DNA of 64,000 nucleotides from the NCBI RefSeq assembly GCF_016598575.1, contig NZ_CP066801.1, positions 2,356,001 through 2,420,000 on the forward strand. Reading direction: 5' to 3'. Positions 1 through 15,753 of the stretch are shown here, one piece after another (position 1 is the first letter of the stretch; every line of letters begins with the position of its first letter). Position numbers and translations under genes: made by a program. Origin of the DNA: Streptomyces sp. HSG2 (GTDB lineage: Bacteria; Actinomycetota; Actinomycetes; Streptomycetales; Streptomycetaceae). Under the pieces are notes generated by a model. It was not told the DNA's origin. It saw only the letters and a program-made list of their open reading frames with translations, and did no database searches.

Positions 1-623
1 GCCCCTTGGCCCGCGTCACTCCACGGCACTCGTCCGCGGCGTAGTCCTCGGGTATGACGGGTACGACGACCGGCCGGCGATCCTGCGGCTTCCGCCGCGA
101 CCCGCTGCCGGGCGGTCGCGATCGGTGTCCCGTCGTGCTCGTTCGCGAGGCCGCTCGCCCGTGTCGGTCGGCCTCGCCGGGCCCGCTCCGCCCACCGTCC
201 GTGGTGTTCCCGGAAGTCCTTCGCGATGCCGGCCACGACCACGGCCACCGGGCCGAGGGCCCGGATTCTCGGCCCCGATCTCCGGGCAGGTCGCCCTCCG
301 GCCGCGACCGATCCGATCCCGGGTTTCTCGCGGCCCCGCCTCGGTGGTTCCGGCGTACTCCCCACCGGCGACGGCCGAGGCCCGGCGCCCTGGAACGAGG
401 CTCGGCCGGTCGTGTCGGCGCGAGGGGGGGGCAAGCCCCTCCCCGCGGCGGCACGCCATCGGTCGCCCCCCGGGCAGGACCGAGGCAGTGCAGAGGGGTG
501 GTTCGTCCCCCAGGCGGGGGATTCGGCGTCGACGACACAAAGGAATGTGCAGTGGACAGGGACCCCCGACCCGGGGCCATAGCCTGTCAGTGTCAGACCG
601 AAAAGACCGAAATCAGGGGAATC
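1..623. other. No convincing gene
   Basis: Open frames exist on both strands but are arginine- and proline-rich, lack ribosome binding sites and show no domain, as expected for frames that are open only because GC is high. The last 60 bases probably hold the promoter and leader of the small peptide gene that starts at 624. No confident -10/-35 pair could be assigned. Confidence 0.5.
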
Positions 624-797
624 ATGTCGAATCAGATCAGCGCGGCGATATCCGACAGTCGGCACGGCCCTCTCGTCGAGACGGACGAGGGTTACTTGCG
701 GGAGGGCCACGTGGTGGTCGCCTCGTGTCCCTACGTGGTCGTGAGCGCTTTCGCCGCCGCCGTCGTCGGGGTCTGTATCACCGCCAACATCGACTGA
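624..797 (+). CDS. Small two-cysteine hydrophobic-tail peptide, function unknown
   Basis: A 57-residue product. The ATG follows an AGGGGA ribosome binding site at 615-620. The first 30 residues are polar and charged (SNQISAAISDSRHG, then ETDEGYLREG). Residues 31-54 are strongly hydrophobic, with cysteines at 35 and 51, and the tail is ITANID. A charged leader followed by a compact hydrophobic Cys/Ser/Thr-containing core resembles a RiPP precursor, but no modifying enzyme is visible in the window. It could equally be a small membrane peptide. The gene ends just before a strong stem-loop shared with the convergent gene at 898. The family was not recognised, and the RiPP idea is inference only. 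Confidence 0.55.
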   Translation: MSNQISAAISDSRHGPLVETDEGYLREGHVVVASCPYVVVSAFAAAVVGVCITANID

Positions 798-811
798 CGC
801 GGCATGACGAC

Positions 812-862
812 GGAGTCCGGTCGGAGGTCGAGCCACGAGGGTTCGGTCTCCGACCGGACTCC
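812..862. terminator. Bidirectional terminator
   Basis: A perfect 15-bp inverted repeat (812-826 and 848-862) with a 21-nt loop lies between the convergent small peptide gene and the YbjN-like gene. It is placed to terminate both. Confidence 0.75.
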
Positions 863-897
863 CGGTCGTCCGGCGTCGGGACGGGGCGGCCTGGCGG

Positions 898-1428
898 CTA
901 CTCGCCCTCCTCGGGCTTCTCCGCGTCGTTGACGTCCTGCTCCAGGCCGAGCTGTCCGACCAGCCACCGGTCGAACTCGATCGCGGCCCGGACCCAGCTG
1001 ACCGTCGAGGAGACGAAGTGTTCCAGGCTGACCCCCATGCCGATCAGCATCTGTGCTTCGCCGATCAGCCGCACGGTGCCGTCGTCGTGGGTGTGGGTGT
1101 AGAGCTTGGGCCACAGCGTGCGGCGGTTCCAGTCGTCGATGGACTCCAGGAGCTGGGGCTTCTCCTCGATGCCGTGCGGCCTGTCGTAGAACGTCCGCAC
1201 CGAGAAAATCCGCTGCTCGCCCTCGCCGCGGAACATGAAGTACGTACGGAACTGCTCCCACGGGGCCGCGAGGTCGCCTTCCTCGTCGACGACGTACTTC
1301 AGCTCCATCTGGTCCAGGAGCTGCTTCACAAGGTCCTGATCCGGTACGACGGGGCCCGCCGGTCCCTTGGGCTGCGGCTCGGGCTTCTTGCCCCCGAAGT
1401 TGGGAATCGAGGACGGGTCGATGGACAT
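898..1428 (-). CDS. YbjN domain-containing protein
   Basis: A 176-residue protein. The first 25 residues are Pro/Lys-rich and flexible. The body (from about residue 30) resembles the YbjN fold related to type III secretion chaperones: an N-terminal helix (LVKQLLDQMELKY), a beta-rich centre (YFMFRGEGEQRIFSVRTFY) and a helical end (FDRWLVGQLGLEQ). GGAG lies about 9 nt before the ATG. No enzymatic motif is visible. In streptomycetes I remember, a gene of this kind sits directly downstream of clpB on the same strand, as here. It is separated from clpB by 180 bp and a stem-loop, so it probably has its own promoter. A role in proteostasis is inference from position alone. Confidence 0.8.
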   Translation of the reverse strand: MSIDPSSIPNFGGKKPEPQPKGPAGPVVPDQDLVKQLLDQMELKYVVDEEGDLAAPWEQFRTYFMFRGEGEQRIFSVRTFYDRPHGIEEKPQLLESIDDWNRRTLWPKLYTHTHDDGTVRLIGEAQMLIGMGVSLEHFVSSTVSWVRAAIEFDRWLVGQLGLEQDVNDAEKPEEGE

Positions 1429-1561
1429 ACTGGGACACTCCTGCGGTCGTCTGGCGTCCGGCCGTCGCTGAGACCAGACGTACGCCCACCCTCTCTCTCT
1501 TCGCCGTCACCCGGCAACCTGCCTGGCCGAAGCGGTTCGGTCGGCGGTGCGTCCGGTGCGC

Positions 1562-1595
1562 GACCCTCCGGAGCGTCGCGGCGCCCCGGAGGGTC
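1562..1595 (-). terminator. clpB terminator
   Basis: The 10-bp arms GACCCTCCGG (1562-1571) and CCGGAGGGTC (1586-1595) start 15 nt beyond the clpB stop codon, giving a strong GC stem at the expected place. Confidence 0.7.
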
Positions 1596-1609
1596 ACGGA
1601 GCCCTCCTC

Positions 1610-4243
<2,634 letters not shown>

Positions 4244-4317
4244 GTTCGGCTTCTCCTCCTGGTCTTCCGGCCGGGTCTCCAGCACCTCGCGCACCAGCGT
4301 CGGGTCGCGTGCACAAA

Positions 4318-4338
4318 GTTGAGTCTACTCCACTCAAG
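4318..4338. promoter_or_regulatory. HAIR operator (HspR site) of clpB
   Basis: GTTGAGT, 7 nt, then ACTCAAG fits the HAIR consensus CTTGAGT-N7-ACTCAAG at 13 of 14 positions. It lies directly upstream of clpB. HspR is encoded at 7651-8097. Confidence 0.93.
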
Positions 4339-4471
4339 GAGCGCGCCGGGGTGGTGTCGCGTGATCGGCGGAGGGAGGTGTGTCGCGGGGGCGTGACGCG
4401 GCAGCGCGGCGGCGATTTTCGGCCACGGGCGGCATCGGTCGAACACGTGACGAATCCCCCCGGAGAAACTG

Positions 4472-4512
4472 GCAGCGGCGTCACCGTGTTCAGGTCACGG
4501 TGACGCCGCTGC
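4472..4512. terminator. Strong stem-loop terminator
   Basis: A perfect 17-bp stem (4472-4488 with 4496-4512) and a 7-nt loop lie just past the stop of the Rieske-like gene at 4556. It also insulates the clpB promoter from read-through. Confidence 0.85.
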
Positions 4513-4555
4513 TGGGGGGAGTGCCCGGGCGATCTGTTACGACGGGGGGATCGCG

Positions 4556-4897
4556 TCAGGCACTTCGGGGGGTGGCTGGGACGGAGGTGGAGGCGGGGGT
4601 CTCTGGTGGTGCGAGCCGGTGATCCCGCTGATCCAGGTTCACGAAGATCATTCCGTACCGTATGGCGCACCGCACGGGCTTGGGGGCCCCGCGGGGGCGA
4701 CGCAGGCAACGGTAGGCACGCACGTCCCCGTCCTCGTCCCGGGTGATGACGACCGGCTCGCCGAACACGGTCACCACGAGCTGGTCACCGCTGTACGGGA
4801 TGGCCGTGACCAGGTCGATGAAGTGCCAGCCCGAACGGTAGGCCGTGGCCATCTCCCGTCGGAACGAGCGATCGTCGGGTGGAGTGGTCAACGCCAT
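4556..4897 (-). CDS. Degenerate Rieske-like small protein
   Basis: A 113-residue protein. The segment around residues 25-75 (GWHFIDLVTAIPY, EPVVITRDEDGDVRAY) resembles the start of a Rieske [2Fe-2S] domain such as those of ring-hydroxylating oxygenases. Where the first CxH cluster motif would sit the sequence reads CLRRPRG, and no second CxxH is present, so an iron-sulfur cluster is unlikely. The C-terminal 20 residues are Pro/Thr/Ser-rich. Its ATG overlaps the stop of the secreted peptide gene upstream (TGATG), which indicates translational coupling and a shared function. Binding or modifying the peptide is a possible role, but that is inference. Confidence 0.6.
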   Translation of the reverse strand: MALTTPPDDRSFRREMATAYRSGWHFIDLVTAIPYSGDQLVVTVFGEPVVITRDEDGDVRAYRCLRRPRGAPKPVRCAIRYGMIFVNLDQRDHRLAPPETPASTSVPATPRSA

Positions 4898-5064
4898 CAG
4901 TCCCAGGACGTGTCGTTGGTGGGGTTTCCGCCGACGGCGACCTCACTGGACTCGATTTCCGCTCGGACATCGCTGGACTTGCCTGCCAGGCCGCTCGCGG
5001 CCCCGAACACCACAATGGCGGAAAGAGCAGCGGCAAATACCGAGCGAAGCATTCTCTTACTCAT
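4897..5064 (-). CDS. Small secreted peptide
   Basis: A 55-residue product. A basic start (MSKRMLRS) and a hydrophobic stretch (FAAALSAIVVFGAASG) form a classic Sec signal peptide, with likely cleavage near AASGLA. The mature remnant is about 27 acidic and polar residues ending in NPTNDTSWD. A start 20 codons earlier is open but adds an arginine-rich stretch before the signal, so I chose the ATG at 5064. The gene is coupled to the Rieske-like gene and divergent from a LuxR-type regulator 145 bp away. A short exported peptide beside regulators suggests a signalling peptide. No known pheromone family was recognised. Confidence 0.65.
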   Translation of the reverse strand: MSKRMLRSVFAAALSAIVVFGAASGLAGKSSDVRAEIESSEVAVGGNPTNDTSWD

Positions 5065-5209
5065 AGTCGGCTTCGTCCTCACTCGATGGTCTCCTCTTCC
5101 CCCGTCGCTAAGACGATGGCTCATTCGGGCACGTCATGGCCACACGATCGGTGCATCATGTTCCTGCATATTCAGGACCCTGGGGGGTGGAAAATTGGGG
5201 ACAGAAGAC

Positions 5210-6205
5210 GTGAAAGCGACACATCCCCATGCCATGACGGACCTGTGCGACGAAGGTGCCCGCCTCTACACGGGTGCGCTGCGGGCGGGGCGCATCGCCC
5301 GGGCCGATGCCGACGTCGCTCCCTGTCTGATGGAGTTCGGCCTGCTTCACCCCGATCCCGACGACCTCGACTGGGTGCGTCCGGTCCCTCCGTCCGTCGC
5401 GTTGGCCCAGCGGCTGCACCCCCTCGAACGCGAGATCACCGAGCGCCGGCGCCTCTCGGTGCAACTGGCCGACCTCTTCGAGCCGTTCATGGCCGCCGGC
5501 GCCCAGACGCCGTCGAGCACTCATGCCATCTCCGTGCTGGAGGGCAGGGACCGGATCAACGCCGCGCTCAACATCGCCACCTCCGAGTCCCGCACCGAGG
5601 TGCTGGCCGTGCAACCGGGAGGTCGACGCCTGGAGAGCAACCTGCTCAAGGGGCTGGAGCGGGACCGGCCGTTGATCGAGAGGGGTGTCCGCCTGCGAAC
5701 CCTCTACCAGCACACGGCGCGCTACAGCCCCCAGACGCTGGCCTATGTCGAGCAGATCGCCGACGGGAAGGTCGAGGTGCGGACGATCGACGAACTGGTG
5801 GAGCGTCTGATCATCTGCGACGAGACGGTGGCCTTCATCCCCACGCGGGAGGATCGGCAGATCGCCTTGGAACTCCGTCATCCCGGCCTGGTCGGCTATC
5901 TGATCAAGGTGTTCGAGTTCATGTGGGCCCGGGCGGTGCCCTTGAAGGTCGGCACGCCCTACGTGACCGCTCCGGACGGGATCCCCGACATCCAGCACTC
6001 GATCGCCAAGCTGCTGGTAGAGGGTCACGTGGACGAGGCGATAGCCCGGCGGTTGGGGATGAACGTGCGCACCTGTCGCGCCCACATCGCCAGGCTCGCG
6101 CAGGCCCTGGGCAGTGGAAGTCGTGCCCAACTCGGCTTCCTCATCGCGAGGTCGGGCATCCTGGAGCGCGGCTCGCGCGACTCCGGCGACACGGCGGGCT
6201 GCTAG
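5210..6205 (+). CDS. LuxR-type transcriptional regulator (PLD/TrmB-like sensor domain)
   Basis: A 331-residue protein. Residues 1-60 form a conserved helical segment (DLCDEGARLYTGALRAG, LHPDPDDLDW). A middle domain (about 100-235) has the arrangement of TrmB-like/phospholipase-D-like sensor domains (EVLAVQPGGRR, GVRLRTLYQHTA, RTIDELVERLIICDE). The C-terminal LuxR-type helix-turn-helix is at about 268-325 (LLVEGHVDEAIARRLGMNVRTCRAHIARL). The GTG at 5210 is chosen because its N-terminus aligns with that of the paralogue at 6291-7328; the ATG at 5234 is possible. There is no receiver domain. It is divergent from the secreted peptide gene, which makes that gene a plausible target. Confidence 0.82.
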   Translation: MKATHPHAMTDLCDEGARLYTGALRAGRIARADADVAPCLMEFGLLHPDPDDLDWVRPVPPSVALAQRLHPLEREITERRRLSVQLADLFEPFMAAGAQTPSSTHAISVLEGRDRINAALNIATSESRTEVLAVQPGGRRLESNLLKGLERDRPLIERGVRLRTLYQHTARYSPQTLAYVEQIADGKVEVRTIDELVERLIICDETVAFIPTREDRQIALELRHPGLVGYLIKVFEFMWARAVPLKVGTPYVTAPDGIPDIQHSIAKLLVEGHVDEAIARRLGMNVRTCRAHIARLAQALGSGSRAQLGFLIARSGILERGSRDSGDTAGC

Positions 6206-6290
6206 GGCCCCGCAGGGGGACGCGGGTGCCTGGCGCGGGCGGGGGCCCACCGGAATCCGTTCCCGACCCGACAGGTTCCGCCCGGGGGCG

Positions 6291-7328
6291 TCACGCGGGG
6301 CCCACCGGCCTCGTGGCGGGGGAGAAGGGGGGCGTGCCGGCGCCGCCTCCGGGGCCGTCCAGCCCCACTTGGGCGATGCGCACGCCCAACTGCGTGCGGC
6401 TGGCCGCCCCCAACGTCTCCGAGAGGCGCGCGATGTGGGCACGGCAGGTGCGCACGCTGATGCCCAGCCTTTCCGCGATCACGGCGTCCTGGTGGCCCTC
6501 GGCCAGCAGCGCCGCGATGGAGCGTTCACGGTGCGAGATCCCCTCGATGCCGGTGTCGGGGAGCGGGGCGGTCAGGGGGATCGCCAACCACCAGAGCCGC
6601 TCGAAGACCGTCACCAGGTACTCGACCAGGGCAGGGTGCCTCAGCTCCAGCGCGATCGTCCGGTCCGCGTTGGCGGGGATGAAGGCGACCTTCCGGTCGA
6701 AGACGATGAGCCGGTCGATGACCTCGTCCAGGGTGCGTGCCTCGACGGCGTCGCCCATCAGCTCCAGGTAGTTGAGCAGCCCTTGGCCGTGCCGTGCCAC
6801 ATGGGTGTAGAGGTCGCGCATGCGCACGCCGCGGCCTCGCAGCGTCATGGCCCGGTGCAGCCCCTCGGACAGCTCGGGTTCGCGGCGGATGCCGCCCGGC
6901 TGTACCGTCCGCACCTCCGCGGCACAGGCCTCGGTGGCCTCGTCCATGGCCGTCTGTATGCGGGCCAGCCCCTCCAGGACCCGGATCGCCGCCTGGCCGT
7001 CGGCCGGGACGGTCGGCACCCGGCTGCCCAGCCCCGCGTACCACTCGAAGGCGGCGACGGTCGCTCCCATGCGTCGGTGCCCGGCGCTGACCTCCTCGTG
7101 GACCGCGCGCAGCAGGCGGGACATGACCTCCTGCGGCGAGGTCGGCACCAGCCAGTCCATGTCGTCGGGATCGGGGTGCAGGAGGGCGAGGTCGAGGAGG
7201 CAGGGCACGTCCAGCGCGTCGTCGCGCGACACGCGTCCGTGTCGCACGGCTCGGGTGTAGACCCGGTCCGCCGCTTCGCACAGTCGGTCGGCACCGTGTG
7301 GATGCTCAGCCACGCCGTGCCCGGACAT
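6291..7328 (-). CDS. LuxR-type transcriptional regulator, paralogue of the 5210 gene
   Basis: A 345-residue protein with the same architecture as the gene at 5210-6205. It shares an N-terminal CEAADRVYTRAVRHG segment with LHPDPDDMDW, a TrmB/PLD-like middle (EVRTVQPGGIRRE, RMRDLYTHVARHG, LDEVIDRLIVFDRKVAFIPA), and a C-terminal LuxR-type HTH (LLAEGHQDAVIAERLGISVRTCRAH). The C-terminus ends in a Pro/Gly-rich tail. The two regulators are convergent with 85 bp between stops and probably arose by duplication. The start at 7328 follows a weak GGGGTGG and gives an N-terminus matching the paralogue. Its target is unknown; the peptide locus to its left is the obvious candidate. Confidence 0.8.
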   Translation of the reverse strand: MSGHGVAEHPHGADRLCEAADRVYTRAVRHGRVSRDDALDVPCLLDLALLHPDPDDMDWLVPTSPQEVMSRLLRAVHEEVSAGHRRMGATVAAFEWYAGLGSRVPTVPADGQAAIRVLEGLARIQTAMDEATEACAAEVRTVQPGGIRREPELSEGLHRAMTLRGRGVRMRDLYTHVARHGQGLLNYLELMGDAVEARTLDEVIDRLIVFDRKVAFIPANADRTIALELRHPALVEYLVTVFERLWWLAIPLTAPLPDTGIEGISHRERSIAALLAEGHQDAVIAERLGISVRTCRAHIARLSETLGAASRTQLGVRIAQVGLDGPGGGAGTPPFSPATRPVGPA

Positions 7329-7596
7329 TGCCCATTCCACCCCCGGTTCCGGCCCTTCCGCAGCGCAACTATGCGCGGCCGGGACCGCCTCCGCAACACG
7401 GCTTCCCCGGCGGACGACGATCGACACGTGCGCCGGACCGGATTCGCGGGACGCTCCTCGGGGCCCGCCGTCGACCATGCGAGCCCCGCTCACCCGGCGC
7501 CGGTTCGCCGGTTCGCTCCCGCCGTCCGTCGGGTCGGCGCCGGTGCGTGGGAGAGGGCCGCCGCCGGGTCTCCCGGCGCCGCTGCGGGGACGACCG

Positions 7597-7633
7597 GGGG
7601 CCCGGAGGTCGACGAGTACGACCTCCGGGCCCC
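7597..7633 (-). terminator. Terminator of the dnaK operon
   Basis: A perfect 15-bp stem (7597-7611 with 7619-7633) and a 7-nt loop start 18 nt after the hspR stop. The rest of 7329-7650 is the upstream region of the LuxR-type gene; no further gene is visible there. Confidence 0.85.
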
Positions 7634-7650
7634 GACGGCGCGACCGGACC

Positions 7651-8097
7651 TCAGCCCGGCTTCCGCTTCGGCCGCCACACCACCAGGGCACCGGACTGCT
7701 GGACCTCCTGGTACGGCACCAGGTCGCGCCGGTACGAGGCGTGCACCGCCGCCTCGCGCTGGCGCATGGCGGTGGCGGCGCCGTCCAAGGCGTCCTGCAA
7801 CTCGACGATCCGGGACCGGAGCGCGGCGACCTGGTTCTCCAGTTCGATGATGCGCTTGATGCCCGCCAGGTTGATGCCCTCGTCCTGCGACAACTGCTGG
7901 ACCTGGCGGAGCAGTTCGATGTCGCGGGCGGAGTAGCGGCGCCCCCGTCCGGCGGTGCGGTCCGGCGAGACCAGGCCCAGGCGGTCGTACTGGCGCAGGG
8001 TCTGCGGGTGCAGGCCGGAGAGTTGGGCCGCCACCGAGATGACGTAGACCGGGGTGTCCTGGTTCAGTTCGTACGGGTTGCGCCGACGGCCGTCCAT
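7651..8097 (-). CDS. hspR: Heat-shock repressor HspR (MerR family)
   Basis: A 148-residue DNA-binding repressor of the dnaK operon and clpB, with DnaK as its known co-repressor in Streptomyces. A MerR-type winged helix spans residues 12-80 (VYVISVAAQLSGLHPQTLRQYDR, GRGRRYSARDIELLR, GINLAGIKRIIEL). A coiled coil (90-115) and a basic tail ending KRKPG follow. The ATG at 8097 gives the family N-terminus MDGRRRNPYEL; a TTG three codons earlier is the alternative. The start lies 5 nt after the dnaJ stop codon, so it is the last gene of the operon. Three HAIR operators in the window are its predicted sites, which makes the operon autoregulated. Confidence 0.96.
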   Translation of the reverse strand: MDGRRRNPYELNQDTPVYVISVAAQLSGLHPQTLRQYDRLGLVSPDRTAGRGRRYSARDIELLRQVQQLSQDEGINLAGIKRIIELENQVAALRSRIVELQDALDGAATAMRQREAAVHASYRRDLVPYQEVQQSGALVVWRPKRKPG

Positions 8098-8102
8098 CTG
8101 CC

Positions 8103-9287
8103 TCAAGCTCCCTTCGCGGCCTGGAAGAGTTCCGCGCGCGGGTCCGCCTCCGCGGTGGCCTCGCGGTAGGCCTCCAGCGCCTCACGAGCCTTCCCCGTCA
8201 GGTCCTTCGGGACACTCACCTCGACGGTGACCAGCAGGTCTCCCCGGGTGCCGTCCTTGCGGACGGCCCCCTTCCCACGGGCCCGCATGGTACGCCCGTT
8301 GGGGGTGCCGGCGGGCAGCTTGAGCGTCACCGGTGGTCCGCCCAGCGTGGGGACCCGGACCTCGCCGCCGAGCGCGGCCTCGGCGTAGGTGACCGGCACG
8401 GTGATGGTGAGGTTGTCGCCTCGGCGGCCGAAGACGGGGTGGTCCTTGGCGTGGACGACCACGTACAGATCGCCCGCCGGGCCGCCGCGTTCGCCCGGGG
8501 CGCCCTTGCCGCGCAGCCGGATGCGCTGCCCGTCCGACACGCCGGCCGGGATGCGGACCTGCATCGTCCGCGAGGACTTGGCACGCCCGGAGCCCTTGCA
8601 GACCTCGCAGGGGTCCTCGGCGATCAGGCCGCGACCCTTGCAGTCCTGGCAGGGGTCGGTGAGCGAGAAGCCGCCGCCCGAGCCCCGCGCCACCTGACCG
8701 GTGCCGACGCAGGTCGGGCACACCCTGGGGGTGCCGTTCTTGTCGCCGGTGCCCGAGCAGGCCTTGCAGGGTTGCTGGGAGGACATCCGCAGCGGGACCG
8801 TCGCGCCCTCGATCGCCTCCGTGAAGCTGAGAGTGACCTCCGACTCGATGTCCTGGCCCCGCCGGGGCTGCGTCCGCGCCCCGCCGGCGCCCCGGTTGAA
8901 CAGGCCGCCGAAGACGTCGCCGATGCCGCCGCCGAAGCCGCCCGCGCCGCCCTGGGCACCGCCGCCCTGGGCACCGCCGCCGAACAGGTCGCCGAGGTCG
9001 AAGTTGAAGGAACCTCCGCCCGCCCCGGGGCCGGGCCGGTATCCGCCGTTGCCGAAGAGGGAGCGGGCCTCGTCGTATTCCTTGCGCTTCTTCGGGTCGC
9101 CCAGGACATCGTTTGCCTCGGAGATCTCCTTGAAGCGCTCCTCGGCCCGGGCGTTGTTCTTGTTGGCGTCCGGGTGGTTCTCGCGAGCGAGCTTCCGGTA
9201 CGCCTTCTTGATCTCGGCCTCGGTGGCGTCCTTGGGGACGCCGAGGACCTTGTAGTAGTCCTTCTCGATGAAGTCCTTGGTACTCAT
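8103..9287 (-). CDS. dnaJ: Chaperone DnaJ
   Basis: A 394-residue Hsp40 co-chaperone that stimulates the DnaK ATPase and delivers substrates. The J domain (5-72) has HPD at 38-40. A Gly/Phe-rich linker (80-135) includes near-repeats of [12 protein letters not shown]. The zinc-binding region (about 164-225) has four CxxCxGxG-type repeats ([32 protein letters not shown]), and the C-terminal beta domains follow. This is a complete type I DnaJ. Spacing to grpE is 33 bp, and hspR follows within 6 nt. Confidence 0.97.
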   Translation of the reverse strand: MSTKDFIEKDYYKVLGVPKDATEAEIKKAYRKLARENHPDANKNNARAEERFKEISEANDVLGDPKKRKEYDEARSLFGNGGYRPGPGAGGGSFNFDLGDLFGGGAQGGGAQGGAGGFGGGIGDVFGGLFNRGAGGARTQPRRGQDIESEVTLSFTEAIEGATVPLRMSSQQPCKACSGTGDKNGTPRVCPTCVGTGQVARGSGGGFSLTDPCQDCKGRGLIAEDPCEVCKGSGRAKSSRTMQVRIPAGVSDGQRIRLRGKGAPGERGGPAGDLYVVVHAKDHPVFGRRGDNLTITVPVTYAEAALGGEVRVPTLGGPPVTLKLPAGTPNGRTMRARGKGAVRKDGTRGDLLVTVEVSVPKDLTGKAREALEAYREATAEADPRAELFQAAKGA

Positions 9288-9320
9288 CCCCGACGTCCCT
9301 CCTTCCCCTCGGTGTCGACG

Positions 9321-11902
<2,582 letters not shown>

Positions 11903-11910
11903 TCAACAGA

Positions 11911-11931
11911 CCTGAGTCAAGGAGGCTCAAT
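11911..11931. promoter_or_regulatory. HAIR operator 2 of dnaK
   Basis: CCTGAGT, 7 nt, GCTCAAT: a weaker second HAIR half-site pair, centred 52 bp from operator 1. It ends 3 nt from the stop codon of the upstream membrane-protein gene. Confidence 0.8.
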
Positions 11932-11933
11932 TC

Positions 11934-13019
11934 TTATCCGTTCTTCACGCGCAAGGGTGTGCTGACCTGCGATGTCCCATGGCGCCGGACCTGGCGGACC
12001 GGAAACGTGGGCGCGTCCTGGGAGCCGACCCGCTGGCGGGGCGTCACGCGGGGGCGACGTCCGTCGGCTCGCCTCGGCGGCAGCAGCGCGAGGACCACCG
12101 CCGCCGCGCCGCCCGCCACCCAGAGCGCCGCGGACCCGCCGGCCACGCCCGCGTGCACCGCCACCGCGACGGCCACCCCCGAGAGGGCTCCCGTGCCGAG
12201 CAGCACCACTGTGCCCCGTGTCGTGCAGCCGAGTCGGCGCAGTCGGTGCGCGAGGTGGTCCGGGCCGGACCGCAACAGCGGGCGCCCGGCTCGGTGTCGG
12301 GTGAGGGCGACGAACACGACGTCGGCCACGGCGAGAGCGGCGAGCGAGAAGAGCACCCCCGCGGCGCTCGCCGGGCCGTGCCCGACACCGACCGAGACGG
12401 CGCCGGCGGCCGAGACGAAACCCGCGGACAGGGCTCCGCACGCTCCCAGGCCCAGTCGTGTCGGGGGACGGTCGCGCGACAGCAGACCGAGCAGCGCCGC
12501 GGCCATCGCCACCATCAGCGCCGCGAACCCCGTGCCCGGATCCGACCACGCGCACAACGCGACCCCTACGGCGGTCGCCAGACCCACCGCCCCCGCCAGC
12601 CCCTCCGCGTGGTCCAACCCCAGGAACGCGGTGGCCACGAAGGTGATCCAGCAGACCGCCACCGCCCCGGTCGCCCAACCCATGGCCTCGTAGGGGATCG
12701 CCCACGCGGCGGCGACGGCGGTCCCGGCCACCGGCCAACGCCTGCGGATCCACCCCGCGTCGGCGGCCAGCCCCAGCACCGCCACCGCGCCGCCCGCGAG
12801 GGCCACGGCCGTCGCGCGCGGCCCCAGGGGCATCAGCCCGGTGCCGTGCGCCACGCCGATCACCACCCCGGTCGTCAGCGCCACCCCGGCGCCGCCGAGC
12901 GGGGTCGTTCGCCTGCCCCGACGCGCCACGACCCCCAAGCGGAGGGCCGCGGCCCGCACCGGGGCGGCGGAGAGCGCGGCGAGGACAAAGGAGGCGAGAG
13001 CGATGATTCCGTAGAGCAC
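11934..13019 (-). CDS. Degenerate MraY/WecA-like membrane protein
   Basis: A 361-residue protein with about nine to ten hydrophobic segments. It keeps the outline of polyprenyl-phosphate sugar-1-phosphate transferases: TTPLGGAGVAL near residue 38 (usually TPTxGG) and HLAHRLRRLG near 255 (the HxxHR-like loop). The catalytic aspartates are missing or altered. The DD motif reads GLAADAGWI, and the DGxDG motif reads GLDHAEGLAG. Either it is a non-catalytic homologue or it acts on another substrate. It lies immediately upstream of the dnaK promoter on the same strand, with no terminator seen between them. Its own upstream region faces the gene at 13230. Confidence 0.7.
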   Translation of the reverse strand: MLYGIIALASFVLAALSAAPVRAAALRLGVVARRGRRTTPLGGAGVALTTGVVIGVAHGTGLMPLGPRATAVALAGGAVAVLGLAADAGWIRRRWPVAGTAVAAAWAIPYEAMGWATGAVAVCWITFVATAFLGLDHAEGLAGAVGLATAVGVALCAWSDPGTGFAALMVAMAAALLGLLSRDRPPTRLGLGACGALSAGFVSAAGAVSVGVGHGPASAAGVLFSLAALAVADVVFVALTRHRAGRPLLRSGPDHLAHRLRRLGCTTRGTVVLLGTGALSGVAVAVAVHAGVAGGSAALWVAGGAAAVVLALLPPRRADGRRPRVTPRQRVGSQDAPTFPVRQVRRHGTSQVSTPLRVKNG

Positions 13020-13229
13020 CGCCCTAAAATAGGGCGAATATCACTCAATGCTACGAGCGGCGCGCCCGGCCCGGACGCGCTTCCCCCGTCCGCCCCAGCG
13101 GTCAGGGTGACCTCAGCGACACAGATCACCGCGACCCTGGCTACAGTGCGGCGGGAGATCCGGGTAGTGTCGTACGGACCGCCTAAGTTACCGATCAGTA
13201 ATCGCATCTCGCAGGCCCGAGGAGCCCCC

Positions 13230-15509
<2,280 letters not shown>

Positions 15510-15557
15510 CCCCCCACCGCCTCCCCGCCGTCCGGCGGCCGAGGCCCCCGGCCCACC

Positions 15558-15587
15558 CGCCCCCGGATCGCCCCGCGACCGGGGGCG
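15558..15587 (+). terminator. Terminator of the Fe-S oxidoreductase gene
   Basis: CGCCCCCGG (15558-15566) pairs with CCGGGGGCG (15579-15587) 50 nt after the stop codon. Confidence 0.7.
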
Positions 15588-15753
15588 AGGTCGTCCCCGG
15601 GGCCGAGATCCGTGGGGGCGTGCACCCGGCGGTGCGCCGCACCCACGAGGGTCGGCGGCAGTCCCGTGGGGGATGTCACAGGTCGGCAGCAAAACCGGTT
15701 CCGGCAGGTGGGGAGTGACACGCCGTACAGCCGGAGAGGGTACGTTCGAAGAC

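Noticed and set aside
16..540. 174-codon open frame on the minus strand
   Set aside because: Arginine-rich, no ribosome binding site, no domain; typical antisense frame in GC-rich DNA.
4244..4294. Longer ClpB start at ATG 4294
   Set aside because: No ribosome binding site and an atypical N-terminus; the GTG at 4243 has both.
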